Notes: generated by a model not told the origin, from the letters alone. A stretch of 64,000 nt of DNA from Magnetospirillum aberrantis SpK (GCF_011022235.1 NZ_JAAIYP010000035.1:124001-188000); one strand, 5' to 3'. Numbered from the stretch's first letter, positions 46,886-56,807 are shown. Numbers and translations: made by a program.

Positions 46886-47881
46886 TCAGCGGTTGACGTC
46901 GACCACCACGCGGCCGCGTACCTGACCCTTCAGGATGTCGCCGCCCAGGGCCGGCAGGTCGGACAACCCGGCCTCCACCGTCATGGCGTCGAGCAGATCC
47001 AGCGGCATCTCGGCCGCCAGACGGTTCCAGGCGGCGACGCGGCGCGGCGTCGGACATTGCGCGCTGTCGATGCCCAGAACGGAAATACCGCGCAGCAACA
47101 GCGGCAGGACGGTCGTGTTCAACTCCACCCCGCCGGCATTGCCGCACGAGGCCACCGCGCCATGCAGCCGCAACGACGCCAGCACATGGGCCAAGGTGGC
47201 GCCGCCGACACTGTCGACACAGCCCGCCCAGCGTTCGGCCAGCAACGGCTTGGCGGCACCGCCGGCCAGTTCCGCGCGGTCCACCAGCACCGAGGCGCCC
47301 AAATCCTTGAGATAGGCGTGCTGTTCCGGCCGGCCGGTGGACGCGGCGACACGATAGCCGCGACGGGCCAGGATGGCGGTGGCGACCGAGCCCAGGCCGC
47401 CGGCGGCGCCGGTGACCAGGACCTCGCCTTCGCTTTCGCGGGTCAAGCCATGGTCTTCAAGCGCCATCACCGCCAACATGGCGGTCAGTCCGGCGGTGCC
47501 CAGGGCCATGGCCCGCCGCGCGCTCAGTCCTTTGGGCAACGGCACCAGCCATTCCCCCCTGACCCGCGCGTATTGGGCGTAACCGCCCCACCACACCTCG
47601 CCGACCCGCCAGCCGGTCAGGATGACCTTGTCGCCCGCCTTCCAGTCTGGGTGGTCCGACGCCTCGACCGTGCCGACGAAGTCGATGCCGGGAACGTGGG
47701 GATAGGAGCGCACCAGACGGCCCAAGCCTTTGAGAACCATGCCGTCCTTGTAGTTCAGGGTGGAATAGTCCACCCGCACGGTGACGTCGCCCGGCGGCAG
47801 ACGATCCGCGCTCAGGGTTTCCACCGACGCCGAGACCTTGCCTTCGTTCTCGTTCAACAGCAGCGCGCGGAAATCGTCCAC
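46886..47881 (-). CDS. Acrylyl-CoA reductase-like MDR oxidoreductase (AcuI/YhdH family)
   Basis: 331 residues from a GTG with AAGGAG seven bases upstream. Medium-chain reductase without zinc ligands: N-terminal [16 protein letters not shown], catalytic-domain [12 protein letters not shown], Rossmann [18 protein letters not shown], and C-terminal [14 protein letters not shown]. AcuI uses NADPH to reduce acrylyl-CoA; YhdH-like members have other substrates. It is the first gene of an operon with msrP and msrQ, a pairing that suggests a stress or sulfur-related role but does not prove it. Confidence 0.85.
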   Translation of the reverse strand: MDDFRALLLNENEGKVSASVETLSADRLPPGDVTVRVDYSTLNYKDGMVLKGLGRLVRSYPHVPGIDFVGTVEASDHPDWKAGDKVILTGWRVGEVWWGGYAQYARVRGEWLVPLPKGLSARRAMALGTAGLTAMLAVMALEDHGLTRESEGEVLVTGAAGGLGSVATAILARRGYRVAASTGRPEQHAYLKDLGASVLVDRAELAGGAAKPLLAERWAGCVDSVGGATLAHVLASLRLHGAVASCGNAGGVELNTTVLPLLLRGISVLGIDSAQCPTPRRVAAWNRLAAEMPLDLLDAMTVEAGLSDLPALGGDILKGQVRGRVVVDVNR

Positions 47882-48047
47882 GTCCCGTCTCCTTTCCCTG
47901 TTCCATGGTCGTTCAAGCCTACGCCGGGAGCCAGACGCGGTCGAGGCCGCGCCGGTGCCGTCCGCCCTTTACTTAGGTGCTGGCGTTGCCAGAAACCACC
48001 CCCGCGCGTAGGCTGGCGGCGGAACAACCGCCCGCAGGAGCATCCCC

Positions 48048-49151
48048 GTGCCCGAGCATCTTTCTCCAACCCGCCACGGAGCCCGCCACGGAGAGCGTCC
48101 CTTCGCCCATGTCGCGGGCACCGGCAGCATGCTGCGGCTGGCGTTGCTGAACTTCCTGCTCAACGTCCTCACCCTCAGCCTGTGGCGGTTCTGGGCCAAG
48201 ACACGGGTGCGCCGCCTGTTGTGGAGCGGCACCGCCGCCTGGGGCGACCACGCCGAATATACCGGACGCGGCGGCGAACTGTTCCTGGGCTTCGTGGTGG
48301 TGATGGTGTCGGTGTTCATGCCGATCCTGGTCGCCCTGACCGCCGCCCAGATGGCGGTCGAGGCCGGCAACCCGTGGGGCAACGCCTTCGTCCTGCTGAT
48401 CCAGGCGGTGGCCGTCTTCCTGGCCTTCGCCGGCTTGTACCGGGCGCGGCGCTATCAATTGTCGCGCACCCTGTGGCGCGGCATCCGCGCCGGCCAGGAT
48501 GGCGAGGCATGGCGCTATGGCCTGATGGTGCTGGGCTGCGGGCTGGTCAACGTTCTCAGCCTGGGTTGGACATGGCCGTGGACCGAGATGACGCTGGCCC
48601 GCTATCGCCTGGGCAACACCCGTTTCGGCGACGAACGCTTCGTCTGCACCGCCAGGGCGCGGGGCCTTTACCGCCGCTTCGCGGTGATGTGGGGGGTGGC
48701 GGCGCTGGTGCTGTGCCTGCCGCTGGTCACCGTTCTTGGCCTCTATTTGTCCGGCGACGGGATTCTGGAAAGCGCCGAACCCGCATTGTTGTTCATCATC
48801 GGCTTGCTTTTGGCCGGCGGGGTAGTCCTGGTGCTGGCCCTGCCCTACGCATGGTATCGTGCCGCCGTGCTGCGGCAATTGGTGGCCGCCACCCGTTTCG
48901 CCGGCACCACCTTTCACCTTGACGCGCGAACCGCGCCGCTGTTGCGGCTGGGTCTGGGCAACTGGCTGATCGGCGTCTTGTCCCTGGGTATCCTCAGGCC
49001 GTGGGCCGCGCTGCGGGAATTCCGCTTCGTCTGCGCCAACCTGAGCGCCGATTGTGAACCCGACTGGTCCTCGGTCCGTCAGTCCGCCGCCGCCGCCCCC
49101 CGCCTGGGCGAAGGTCTGGCGGCGGTGTTCGATGGCGCCGGAGAGTTCTGA
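48048..49151 (+). CDS. DUF898 (YjgN-family) multi-helix membrane protein
   Basis: 367 residues from a GTG with AGGAG seven bases upstream. It has about six to eight membrane helices and the repeated family motifs: LLNFLLNVLTLSLWRFWAKTR early, then TWPWTEMTLARYRLGNTRFGD mid, and LGLGNWLIGVLSLGILRPWA late, reflecting internal duplication. The function of the family is unknown. The stop overlaps the start of an M48 peptidase (TGATG), so the two are almost certainly one unit. Confidence 0.85.
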   Translation: MPEHLSPTRHGARHGERPFAHVAGTGSMLRLALLNFLLNVLTLSLWRFWAKTRVRRLLWSGTAAWGDHAEYTGRGGELFLGFVVVMVSVFMPILVALTAAQMAVEAGNPWGNAFVLLIQAVAVFLAFAGLYRARRYQLSRTLWRGIRAGQDGEAWRYGLMVLGCGLVNVLSLGWTWPWTEMTLARYRLGNTRFGDERFVCTARARGLYRRFAVMWGVAALVLCLPLVTVLGLYLSGDGILESAEPALLFIIGLLLAGGVVLVLALPYAWYRAAVLRQLVAATRFAGTTFHLDARTAPLLRLGLGNWLIGVLSLGILRPWAALREFRFVCANLSADCEPDWSSVRQSAAAAPRLGEGLAAVFDGAGEF

Positions 49152-50200
49152 TGACCGCCCTGCCCGGCCGCTTCAACGACGGCCGCACCGCCGCCAGCCG
49201 CCAGGTGACCGTGACCCCCGGCACCAACGGCCTCGACATCCGCGGCGAGGACGGACTGATGGTGGCGTTCTGGAAGACCGCCGACCTGAGGGCCGACGGC
49301 GAATTGCCCGATGGCGCCGGGGTCCGGCTGCGCTGTGCCGCCGATCCCGACGCCCGCCTGAGTTTGGCCCAGGCCGAGTTCATCCGCCCGCTGCTGCCGA
49401 AGCCTCCGCGTTTTCCCTGGCTGAAGCTGGCCGGAACCTTCGCCGGCGCCCTTGGCGTGCTGGCTGCACTGTGGCTGGGCATCCCGGCCGGTGCCCGCGC
49501 CCTGGCGATAATGGTGCCATCCGCGTGGGAAAAAGGCTGGGGCGACACCCTGGCCGACGAGTTGGAGAGGCGCTGGGGGACCTGCCGCCAGCCGGCGGGC
49601 GACGCCGCCCTGCAATTGCTGGCCGCGCGTCTGGGCGCCGGCATCGCCCCCGACCTGCACCTGAACCGGCTGGTGGTGGTGCGCCGGACGGAAAACAACG
49701 CCCTGGCCCTGCCGGGCGGATCGGTACTGGTGTTCTCGGGCCTGTTGGCCCAGGCGGAAAGCAGCGACGAACTGGCCGGGGTCCTGGCGCACGAGTTCAC
49801 CCATCTGCGCCTGCGTCATCCCACCGTGGCGATGATCCGTGCCGCCGGCATCGGCATGGCGGTGATGCTGGTGACCGGCGACGCCTCGGGGCTGGCGGCC
49901 TCGGGCGCCGCCATGGCCATGGCCGGCGCCTATTCGCGCGACGACGAGTCGGCGGCCGACGCCGGCGCCGTCACCTTGTTGACCCAGGCCGGTATCGGCA
50001 CCCAAGGGCTGGCCGCCTTTTTCCGCCGCCTGGACGACGGCCCGCCCGGGCTGACGGGCTGGTTGTCCACCCATCCCGACAGCCGCGCGCGCGCCCAGGC
50101 GGTCGAAACGCAGGGGGGCGAAAGGCAGGCACCAGCCGCCACCCGCCCGGCGCTGGAACCGGAACAATGGGCGGCGATCAAGGGAATTTGCGGTCAGTAA
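49151..50200 (+). CDS. M48-family metallopeptidase coupled to the DUF898 protein
   Basis: 349 residues. A short N-terminal domain, a membrane helix at about 97-118 (LAGTFAGALGVLAALWLGIP), then the peptidase with HEFTH (GVLAHEFTHLRLRHP) and the third zinc ligand region SRDDESAADAGAVTLL. The C-terminal part (LSTHPDSRARAQAVE) is typical of BepA/YcaL-like M48 enzymes. It starts within the DUF898 stop. Its last seven bases overlap the 3' end of the cupin gene on the other strand. Confidence 0.85.
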   Translation: MTALPGRFNDGRTAASRQVTVTPGTNGLDIRGEDGLMVAFWKTADLRADGELPDGAGVRLRCAADPDARLSLAQAEFIRPLLPKPPRFPWLKLAGTFAGALGVLAALWLGIPAGARALAIMVPSAWEKGWGDTLADELERRWGTCRQPAGDAALQLLAARLGAGIAPDLHLNRLVVVRRTENNALALPGGSVLVFSGLLAQAESSDELAGVLAHEFTHLRLRHPTVAMIRAAGIGMAVMLVTGDASGLAASGAAMAMAGAYSRDDESAADAGAVTLLTQAGIGTQGLAAFFRRLDDGPPGLTGWLSTHPDSRARAQAVETQGGERQAPAATRPALEPEQWAAIKGICGQ

Positions 50201-50652
50201 GGGCTGCCGTCGCGGTGCACGATCCTGCGCCCTGGCTCCACCAGCAGATCCACGTCGGGATAGACCACGCGGTCGGTGTCGGGGGCGCGGGTGCCGATCT
50301 CAAGATAGCTGGCGGGAACGTCGGTCCTGTTCACCAGACAATGGCCGTCGCCGGAATTCTTTGGGAAGCCAGCGCACATCCCGGCCGACAGTACCTGTTC
50401 GCCGGCGTCGGTGACCAGGGTCAGCTCGCCCGACAGAACATGGATGAACTCGTCCTCGGCGCTGTGCCAATGCCTGAGCGCCGAGGCGGCGCCGGGTGCC
50501 AGCTCCACCAGATTGACGCCGAAATCGGAAAGCCCCAGGGCATCGCCCAGCCGCCGCTTGACCCGCCCGGCCACCGCCGCCTGGAACGGCGCCGGATAGA
50601 TGCTGCCGGAACGGCCTTCGACGGTGGCGGGATCGAGCGCGGGCTTTTTCAT
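50194..50652 (-). CDS. Single-domain cupin protein
   Basis: 152 residues forming one cupin. Motif 1 is around LRHWHSAEDEFIHVLSGELTL (metal ligands His, His, Glu) and motif 2 around GMCAGFPKNSGDGHCLVN (His). A single domain of this kind can be an isomerase, dioxygenase or binding protein; substrate unknown. Its ATG shares a base with the coq7 stop, so it is third in a dsbB-coq7-cupin operon. Confidence 0.8.
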   Translation of the reverse strand: MKKPALDPATVEGRSGSIYPAPFQAAVAGRVKRRLGDALGLSDFGVNLVELAPGAASALRHWHSAEDEFIHVLSGELTLVTDAGEQVLSAGMCAGFPKNSGDGHCLVNRTDVPASYLEIGTRAPDTDRVVYPDVDLLVEPGRRIVHRDGSPY

Positions 50653-51185
50653 CACACCCTCTCGCTCAGCCAGATGGCGATCTTGCAGCCGGTCTTGATG
50701 GCGGTGGACAGCAGCGGATAGGCCGGCGCCTGTTCGGCGCCGTTGGCCAGACCGATGTCGCGGTGCTCCAATTCCTCGGCGCGGAACTGTTCGATGGTGG
50801 CCTTGAGCTCGGCCTCGTCCCCGTCCAGGGCGGCGGCCTGGGCGACGTAATGTTCGTCGATCGCTTCCTCGACCGCCACGGTGCAGGCCATGGCGGCGCG
50901 CTCGCCCATCAACGCGGTTCCCGCCCCCAGCACGAAGCCGGCCACATGCCACAACGGACTGAGCGCGGTGGGACGAACCCGGCGTTCGGCGATCATCTTG
51001 CCGAAGGTCGTCAGATGATGTTCTTCCTGTTTGGCCATATGAGCCAGAAGCGGACCGTGCCGCCCCTTGCCCAGCACCGCCCGCTGGCCCTGATAGATGC
51101 GCACCGCCCCCAGTTCGCCGGCCTGGTTGACCCTGAGGAAGCGGGCGACCCTGTCGTCCTTGCTCATGCTGCCGGGCACGCTCAT
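50652..51185 (-). CDS. coq7: Demethoxyubiquinone hydroxylase Coq7
   Basis: 177 residues. The di-iron motifs of the family are present: NQAGELGAVRIYQGQ, then KQEEHHLTTF, VEEAIDEHY and EELEHRDIG. It performs the last hydroxylation in ubiquinone synthesis. The ATG overlaps the dsbB stop (ATGA). A second Met six codons in is also possible as start. Confidence 0.94.
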   Translation of the reverse strand: MSVPGSMSKDDRVARFLRVNQAGELGAVRIYQGQRAVLGKGRHGPLLAHMAKQEEHHLTTFGKMIAERRVRPTALSPLWHVAGFVLGAGTALMGERAAMACTVAVEEAIDEHYVAQAAALDGDEAELKATIEQFRAEELEHRDIGLANGAEQAPAYPLLSTAIKTGCKIAIWLSERV

Positions 51186-51670
51186 GCCTTGTTCTCCCAT
51201 CGCCGGGCCACCACCATCAGAACCACGACGGCCAGGGCGCCGGAAAAGGCGATGTTCATGGTCGCCATGGTGATGCCGTGCCATTCCCAGGCCGGTTCGT
51301 CGCAACGCGCCTCGGCCGGCGTGGACATCATGGCGGCAAGGTCCGAGACCGCCACCGCGTCCGAACGCGCCGGAGCACACGACGCCTGCCACCATTTCTG
51401 TTCCACGCCGACATGGTAGACGGCGATGGCGGAATTGACCAGGAAGGCCAGCCCGGCCAATGCCATCAGCCCACGCCGCCACGGCGCCAGCCGCCCGACC
51501 AGCGCCAGCATTGCCAAGGCACCGGCCACGGCGAAGGGCACGCGCTGGGTGATGCACAATTCGCACGGCTTGAGGCCGAAGCCGTACTGGGCGGTGAAGG
51601 CGGCCGCCAGCGCCAGGGCGCTGACCACCAGCACGAAAGGCGGCAACAGCCGCGAAAGCATGGTCGTCAT
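51182..51670 (-). CDS. dsbB: Disulfide bond formation protein DsbB
   Basis: 162 residues with four membrane helices. The first periplasmic loop holds the CxxC pair (Cys36-Cys39 in KPCELCITQRVPF) and the second holds a distant Cys pair (QASCAPARSD and EARCDEPA). DsbB re-oxidises DsbA and passes electrons to ubiquinone, so the overlap with coq7 links enzyme and electron acceptor. It is divergent from the MeaB gene. Confidence 0.92.
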   Translation of the reverse strand: MTTMLSRLLPPFVLVVSALALAAAFTAQYGFGLKPCELCITQRVPFAVAGALAMLALVGRLAPWRRGLMALAGLAFLVNSAIAVYHVGVEQKWWQASCAPARSDAVAVSDLAAMMSTPAEARCDEPAWEWHGITMATMNIAFSGALAVVVLMVVARRWENKA

Positions 51671-51735
51671 GGCTGCGAACCATAGCAAACGGCAGGCGCC
51701 TTGACCACATCGGCCGGGGCGGTGATGATCCCGCC

Positions 51736-52671
51736 ATGAATAGTGCCATCACCCTGGATTCCATCCGCGCCGGCGGCAAGGCCGCCCTGGCCCGCGCCCT
51801 GGCCCGGTTGGAACAATCCCCCGACGCCCCCGAGACGGTGGCGCTGTTGGACGCCGCCTACGACGCCCCCACCGCCCAGGTGGTGGGCATGACCGGCCCG
51901 CCCGGCGTCGGCAAGTCGACGTTGATGAACGCGCTGATCGCCAATTGGCGCGGCCGCGGGCGCCGCGTGGCCTGCATCGCCGTCGATCCGTCGTCGCGCC
52001 GGTCGGGCGGCGCGCTTCTGGGCGACCGTACCCGCCTTTCCACCGACCCCGAGGATCAGGGCATCTTCGTCCGCTCCATGGCGGCACGCGACCGCTTGGG
52101 CGGGCTGGCGGCGCTGACGGTGTCGTCCATGGTGCTGATGCGGGCACTCTATGACGTGGTGCTGATCGAGACCGTCGGCGTCGGCCAAAGCGAGACCGAC
52201 GTGGTCGGCGTCGCCGACACCGTGCTGTTCTGTGTCCAGCCGGGATCGGGCGATTCGCTTCAGTTCATGAAGGCCGGCATCGCCGAGATTCCCCATGTGG
52301 TGGTGGTGACCAAGGCCGACATGGAAAAAGAGGCCCGCCGCGCGCGGGCCGACGTGTTGGGCGCGCTGTCGCTGGGTGGAGCCGGAGACGATGGCGGCGG
52401 CTGGACCGTGCCGGTGCTGATGGTGTCGTCGGCGCGCCGCGACGGCATCGACGACCTGGTGACGGCCATCGACGAACACGGCGCCTTCCTCGCCCAGGAG
52501 GGTCGGCTGGCCGCCGCCCGCCACGCCCAGGCCGAGAACTGGCTGGAGGAAGCGGTGCGCGAACGCTGGGGCCGCGAGGGAGTGCGCCGGGCCGGCGACC
52601 TGACCCTGGCCGATGGCATATCGCCGTTTGGCCGGCTGGCCCAATTGCGGGAAAGATTGCACATTTTTTAA
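51736..52671 (+). CDS. MeaB/ArgK-family G3E GTPase
   Basis: 311 residues. Walker A GPPGVGKST near 54-62, then the family motif AVDPSSRRSGGALLGDRTRL, and IETVGVGQSETDV. MeaB proteins protect and reload methylmalonyl-CoA mutase, with which they form a complex; ArgK was an older name. The C-terminal dimer arm is present (REGVRRAGDLTLADGISPFG). No mutase gene is in the window. Confidence 0.9.
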   Translation: MNSAITLDSIRAGGKAALARALARLEQSPDAPETVALLDAAYDAPTAQVVGMTGPPGVGKSTLMNALIANWRGRGRRVACIAVDPSSRRSGGALLGDRTRLSTDPEDQGIFVRSMAARDRLGGLAALTVSSMVLMRALYDVVLIETVGVGQSETDVVGVADTVLFCVQPGSGDSLQFMKAGIAEIPHVVVVTKADMEKEARRARADVLGALSLGGAGDDGGGWTVPVLMVSSARRDGIDDLVTAIDEHGAFLAQEGRLAAARHAQAENWLEEAVRERWGREGVRRAGDLTLADGISPFGRLAQLRERLHIF

Positions 52672-52693
52672 GCGCCATATCCAGACTGACTGC

Positions 52694-54055
52694 ATGGTTG
52701 ACTTTGGCCCATCTTTGGGCGGACCATTGCGCAAACCGGTGGAGGGCAAACAAGAGGTGACGGCTTCCGTGGCCACACGTACCGCGACCGTCGTTCTCGA
52801 CCGTGAGTTGTTGGAACTCGCGTCGTCATTGGTTTGCCTGTTGCGCGACAACCAGATCATCTTTCTCAACAATGCCGGCGTGCGCATGTTGGGCCTCGCC
52901 TCGTCCGACGACGCCATCGGCTGTCCGTTCGAGGATTGGGTGGTCGACGACTACCGCTTCCTGATGGAAGCCGGCTGGGATTTGCTGGCCGAAGAGGACT
53001 TCCTGCCGCTCAAGCTGGCGCGTGCCGATGGCACGCTGTTCGAGGCCGAGCTGAGGGTGCGCCGCGTCCCCACCGACGACGTCTATTTCATCGAAGGCCG
53101 CGACATCTCGAAATTCGTCAAGTCGGCCGAGGCGCTGCGCGACCGCGAGGAACGGCTTCAGGGCATCCTGGCCTCGGTGGCCGAAGGCATCGTCACCATC
53201 AACGATTCGTGCAAGGTGGAATCGGCCAACCCGGCGGCCGAGTTGATGTTCGGCTACAAGCGCGGCCGCATGGCAGGCATCGAACTGGGCGAATTGATGC
53301 CCCCCGACATGCGCGACCATCACCAGCGCTTTTTCGATGCCTACATGTCGGGCCTGTTCCCCACCCTGATGGGACGGCTGGTGGAAGGGGTCGGGTTGCG
53401 GGTGGACGGATCGACCTTCCCCATGGAAATCTCGGTATCCGAGCTGCGCCACGGCAAGCACCGGCTGTTCACCGCCATCTTGCGCGACATTTCCGAGCGC
53501 AAGGAGAACGAGGACCGCATCCGCCGTCTGGCCCACCACGACACGCTGACTGGCCTGCCCAACCGCAACCTGCTCAACGACCGCATGAACCACGCCCTGG
53601 CTCGCGCCAAGCGCCATGGCGGCCGCATGGCGGTGCTGTATGTGGATCTGGACAAGTTCAAGCCGGTCAACGACAGCCTGGGGCACGAGGCCGGCGACCA
53701 CGTCCTGCGGGCGGTGTCGGACCGTCTGGCCGCCTGCGTGCGATCCTCGGACACCGTGGCGCGCGTCGGCGGCGACGAATTCGTGGTGGTGATCGAGGAA
53801 ATCACCCGCCCCAACGAGGCGGCGCTGGTGGCTCGCAAGATCGTCGAATCCCTGTCCCGGCCGGTGGATTACGACGGCCATCCCTGTCAGGTCGGCGCCT
53901 CGATCGGCGTCGCCGTCTTCCCCGACGACGGCAACACCATGGAAGAGGTGTGCAAGGCCGCCGACATCGCCATGTACCGGGTCAAACACGCCGGCCGCAA
54001 CGGCTTCTCGTTCTTCGCCGCCCACGGCCATCCGGTCGAAGGGTTCGAGGACTGA
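52694..54055 (+). CDS. PAS-PAS-GGDEF diguanylate cyclase
   Basis: 453 residues, soluble. Two PAS domains (about 40-150 and 155-280) precede a GGDEF domain with an intact GGDEF at 359-363 and the inhibitory RxxD (RSSD) five residues upstream, so the enzyme should be active and product-inhibited. It makes c-di-GMP. There is no EAL domain. The ATG start has no ribosome site; a GTG at 52757 with GGAGG is an equally good start. Confidence 0.9.
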   Translation: MVDFGPSLGGPLRKPVEGKQEVTASVATRTATVVLDRELLELASSLVCLLRDNQIIFLNNAGVRMLGLASSDDAIGCPFEDWVVDDYRFLMEAGWDLLAEEDFLPLKLARADGTLFEAELRVRRVPTDDVYFIEGRDISKFVKSAEALRDREERLQGILASVAEGIVTINDSCKVESANPAAELMFGYKRGRMAGIELGELMPPDMRDHHQRFFDAYMSGLFPTLMGRLVEGVGLRVDGSTFPMEISVSELRHGKHRLFTAILRDISERKENEDRIRRLAHHDTLTGLPNRNLLNDRMNHALARAKRHGGRMAVLYVDLDKFKPVNDSLGHEAGDHVLRAVSDRLAACVRSSDTVARVGGDEFVVVIEEITRPNEAALVARKIVESLSRPVDYDGHPCQVGASIGVAVFPDDGNTMEEVCKAADIAMYRVKHAGRNGFSFFAAHGHPVEGFED

Positions 54056-54100
54056 AGCCCTCAAGCCCCACCATTTACAGAACACAGGCCAAAGATTAGC

Positions 54101-54122
54101 ATCCGTTCCGGTTGAAACGGAT
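54101..54122. promoter_or_regulatory. Hairpin just before the signal peptidase gene
   Basis: ATCCGTT and AACGGAT pair around eight bases, ending nine bases before the ATG. No Shine-Dalgarno is visible, so the hairpin may matter for translation or may end the upstream transcript; no T-run follows. Confidence 0.3.
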
Positions 54123-54131
54123 CATCGCGTC

Positions 54132-55040
54132 ATGTCCTCTGCCATTGCCGACATCCTGCCGAATTCCAGTCCGCGCCGATGGTACTGGGCCGCCCTCTGG
54201 TCGCTGCTGTGCCCAGGCTTGGGACAAATTTACGCGACGCGGGTGCCACGGGGCCTCAAGACCATGGCCGTCGCCGCCGTGCTGCAAGGAATCGGCCTGG
54301 TGATAAGCGTACAATCGCCAACCAAGCCGCTATTCGTCGCGGTGATGACCGTGGCGGCCTTGTATCTTGGCTTCTACGCTTTCGCCGTCATCGACGCCGT
54401 CCTATGCGCCCGCCGCGAAAAGGAGGCATTTCTCGGGGCATGGAACCGAGCCGTAATCTATATTGGCATCGTGCTGGCCTGGAGCGTGGCCACACAGGTC
54501 GCCGGCTTCGCCCAGGAAAACGCGAAACAGATGGCCAATTTCAGCATCCCAGCCAATTCCATGGCCCCCACCCTGTTGCCGGGCGACTATCTGGTGTCCA
54601 GGACAACCTTTCGGGAGCAAAGCCCGCCGCAACGTGGCGACATCGTGGTCTTCAACAAGAAGGGAACTCCCGTCATCCCCTATGTCAAACGGCTGGTCGG
54701 ATTGCCCGGCGACCGCATACAACTGCGTGACGGCCGTCTGTACCTGAACGATTTCGCGCTGCCCCAAACCCCCGACGCGGAAAACGTCTTCGTCGAGACC
54801 ATGCCCAATGGTCGGTCCTATCGCGTCCAGATCGACAACCGGGGGCATTTTTCAGAAAACACCCCGGTCTACACAGTGCCCGCCGGACATTATTTCGTCT
54901 TGGGCGACAACCGCGAGAACTCGGCCGACAGCCGTTTCCTGGACGAGGTCGGTTTCATCCCAGAGGAGGCCCTGACCGGCAAGGCGCTGTTCCTGTTCTG
55001 GTCGAACGACCTTGCCCGCATCGGCACGGAGCTGGAATGA
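54132..55040 (+). CDS. lepB: Signal peptidase I with an extra N-terminal membrane domain
   Basis: 302 residues. The catalytic pair is Ser143 (IPANSMAPTLLPGDYLV) and Lys186 (PYVKRLVGLPGDRI), and the C-terminal box is FVLGDNRENSADSR. It cleaves Sec signal peptides. Before the catalytic domain are about 130 residues with roughly four helices, beginning with ALWSLLCPGLGQIYAT, a TM2-like motif not normal in LepB, which usually has one or two helices. It converges with the chemoreceptor gene. Confidence 0.9.
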   Translation: MSSAIADILPNSSPRRWYWAALWSLLCPGLGQIYATRVPRGLKTMAVAAVLQGIGLVISVQSPTKPLFVAVMTVAALYLGFYAFAVIDAVLCARREKEAFLGAWNRAVIYIGIVLAWSVATQVAGFAQENAKQMANFSIPANSMAPTLLPGDYLVSRTTFREQSPPQRGDIVVFNKKGTPVIPYVKRLVGLPGDRIQLRDGRLYLNDFALPQTPDAENVFVETMPNGRSYRVQIDNRGHFSENTPVYTVPAGHYFVLGDNRENSADSRFLDEVGFIPEEALTGKALFLFWSNDLARIGTELE

Positions 55041-55049
55041 CCCTGCCCG

Positions 55050-56729
55050 CTATTCCTTGCGAATCTCGGCCAGGAAGGTATCGATCTCGTGACGCAGGGT
55101 GTCGCTTTCCCGGTTGAACGCCACCGACACCTGCAACAACCCGTGCGCCATGTCACCGGTTTCGGCCGCGGCCTGGGCGACGCCGGTGATGGTGATCGAC
55201 ACCTCCCGCGTGCCCGCCGCCGCCTGATCGACGTTACGGGCGATCTCGGCGGTGGCCGCCCCTTGTTGTTCGACCGCGCTGGCGATGGTGGTCGACATCT
55301 CGTTCAGACGGTCAATGACCCCCGAAATGGCCTGGATCGCCGCCACCGCCTCGCGCGTGCCGTCCTGAACCGCGGCGATCTGGGCGGCGATCTCCTCGGT
55401 GGCCCGCGCCGTCTGTCCGGCCAGATTCTTGACCTCGTGCGCCACCACGGCAAAGCCCTTTCCCGCTTCGCCGGCGCGGGCCGATTCGATGGTGGCGTTC
55501 AACGCCAGCAGGTTGGTTTGGCTGGCGATGGAATTGATCAGTCCGACGATCTCGCCGATCTTGTTGGCCGTGGCCGACAATTGGGTGATGCGCTCGCTGG
55601 TGTCGTTGGCCTGACGCACGGCCGACGCCGACGCTTCGGCCGATTGCTGGACCTGACGCGAGATTTCGTTGATCGAAGCCATCAACTCGGTGCTGGCGGC
55701 CGACACCGTCTCGACATTGGCTGTCGCCTGTTGCGACGCGGTGGCGACCGCCGTGCTTTGCTGCTTGGTCTGTTCGGCGTTGTCCGACAAGGTGTTGGCC
55801 GCACTTCCCAATTCCCCGGCCGAGCGCCCGATCGAGGCGATCACCCCGCCCAGCCGTGTCTCCAGCGTGTCGGCCATGCCCAGCATTTCCTGGCGCCGCT
55901 GGGTCCGCGCCACCTCTTCCTGACGGACCTGTTCGGCCTGAAGACGATCCATCTCGACGATGCTTTGCTTGAAGAACTCGACCGAGCGGGCCATCTCGCC
56001 GATTTCGTCGGCCTGGGTCGTGGCGGGAACCTGGATGTCGCGCGATCCCGACGCCAGTTCCTTCATGGTGGCGGTCAGCGCCTTGACCGGCTTCAGGATC
56101 GAGCGGCCAATCAACGTCTGCGTCAGCGCCAACACCACGATGGCCCCCAGCATGATCAACGCCGTCAGGTTGACCAGCCGCGCCGCCAGCGTGTCGAAGA
56201 CGCCGTCCGCCGCCATGGCGCGGTCGCGCAGCGATGCCGCCAGTTGGCCATAGGCGGTGGCGGCGATGCGTTTCTGGTCGTCGATGCGACCATCGATGTC
56301 GCGGATTTCCTCCCACGAGATCTGCTCGCCCTTGGTGGTCAGCAACGGCAACAACTCGCCCTCGAACAGCTTCATCACCCCTTCCAGGGCGGTACGTCCC
56401 TGGGCGGCGGCGGCACGTTCGTCAGCGGTTTCCGCCATCTGTTCCAGCTTGGTCATGTCCGCGACCATTTCGCGGCGCATGTCCGCCCAACCCTGGCGGC
56501 TGTTGTCGAGGTCGCGGTTGATGATGGCGTCGGCGATGACGTCGTAGGCCTTGTACCCCATCAACGACGCTTCGACGGCGAAGGTCGCGCCTTCCGCCAT
56601 CTTCGCCCCGTTATCCTGGGTGACGCGCAACGACTGAAGGTTGGCGTAGGTCACGGCCAGCACCAAAGCGAAGCCGACCACCGTCAACCCGACATTGAAG
56701 AACAGCTTGCGGGATATCGTGAACGCCAT
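55050..56729 (-). CDS. Methyl-accepting chemotaxis protein
   Basis: 559 residues. Membrane helices at about 10-30 and 185-205 enclose a periplasmic four-helix-type sensor. HAMP and the signalling domain follow, with the tip [20 protein letters not shown], then [26 protein letters not shown] run of Gs precedes the ATG. The ligand is unknown. It resembles the receptor at 30723 only in the signalling half. Confidence 0.93.
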   Translation of the reverse strand: MAFTISRKLFFNVGLTVVGFALVLAVTYANLQSLRVTQDNGAKMAEGATFAVEASLMGYKAYDVIADAIINRDLDNSRQGWADMRREMVADMTKLEQMAETADERAAAAQGRTALEGVMKLFEGELLPLLTTKGEQISWEEIRDIDGRIDDQKRIAATAYGQLAASLRDRAMAADGVFDTLAARLVNLTALIMLGAIVVLALTQTLIGRSILKPVKALTATMKELASGSRDIQVPATTQADEIGEMARSVEFFKQSIVEMDRLQAEQVRQEEVARTQRRQEMLGMADTLETRLGGVIASIGRSAGELGSAANTLSDNAEQTKQQSTAVATASQQATANVETVSAASTELMASINEISRQVQQSAEASASAVRQANDTSERITQLSATANKIGEIVGLINSIASQTNLLALNATIESARAGEAGKGFAVVAHEVKNLAGQTARATEEIAAQIAAVQDGTREAVAAIQAISGVIDRLNEMSTTIASAVEQQGAATAEIARNVDQAAAGTREVSITITGVAQAAAETGDMAHGLLQVSVAFNRESDTLRHEIDTFLAEIRKE

Positions 56730-56807
56730 GTTCCCCCCTTGCGACGAATTCGTCTTGTTGGTTCTTCACATGGCCAGCTTCCCGGCGCCTTTAAAGAGGT
56801 GACGGCG

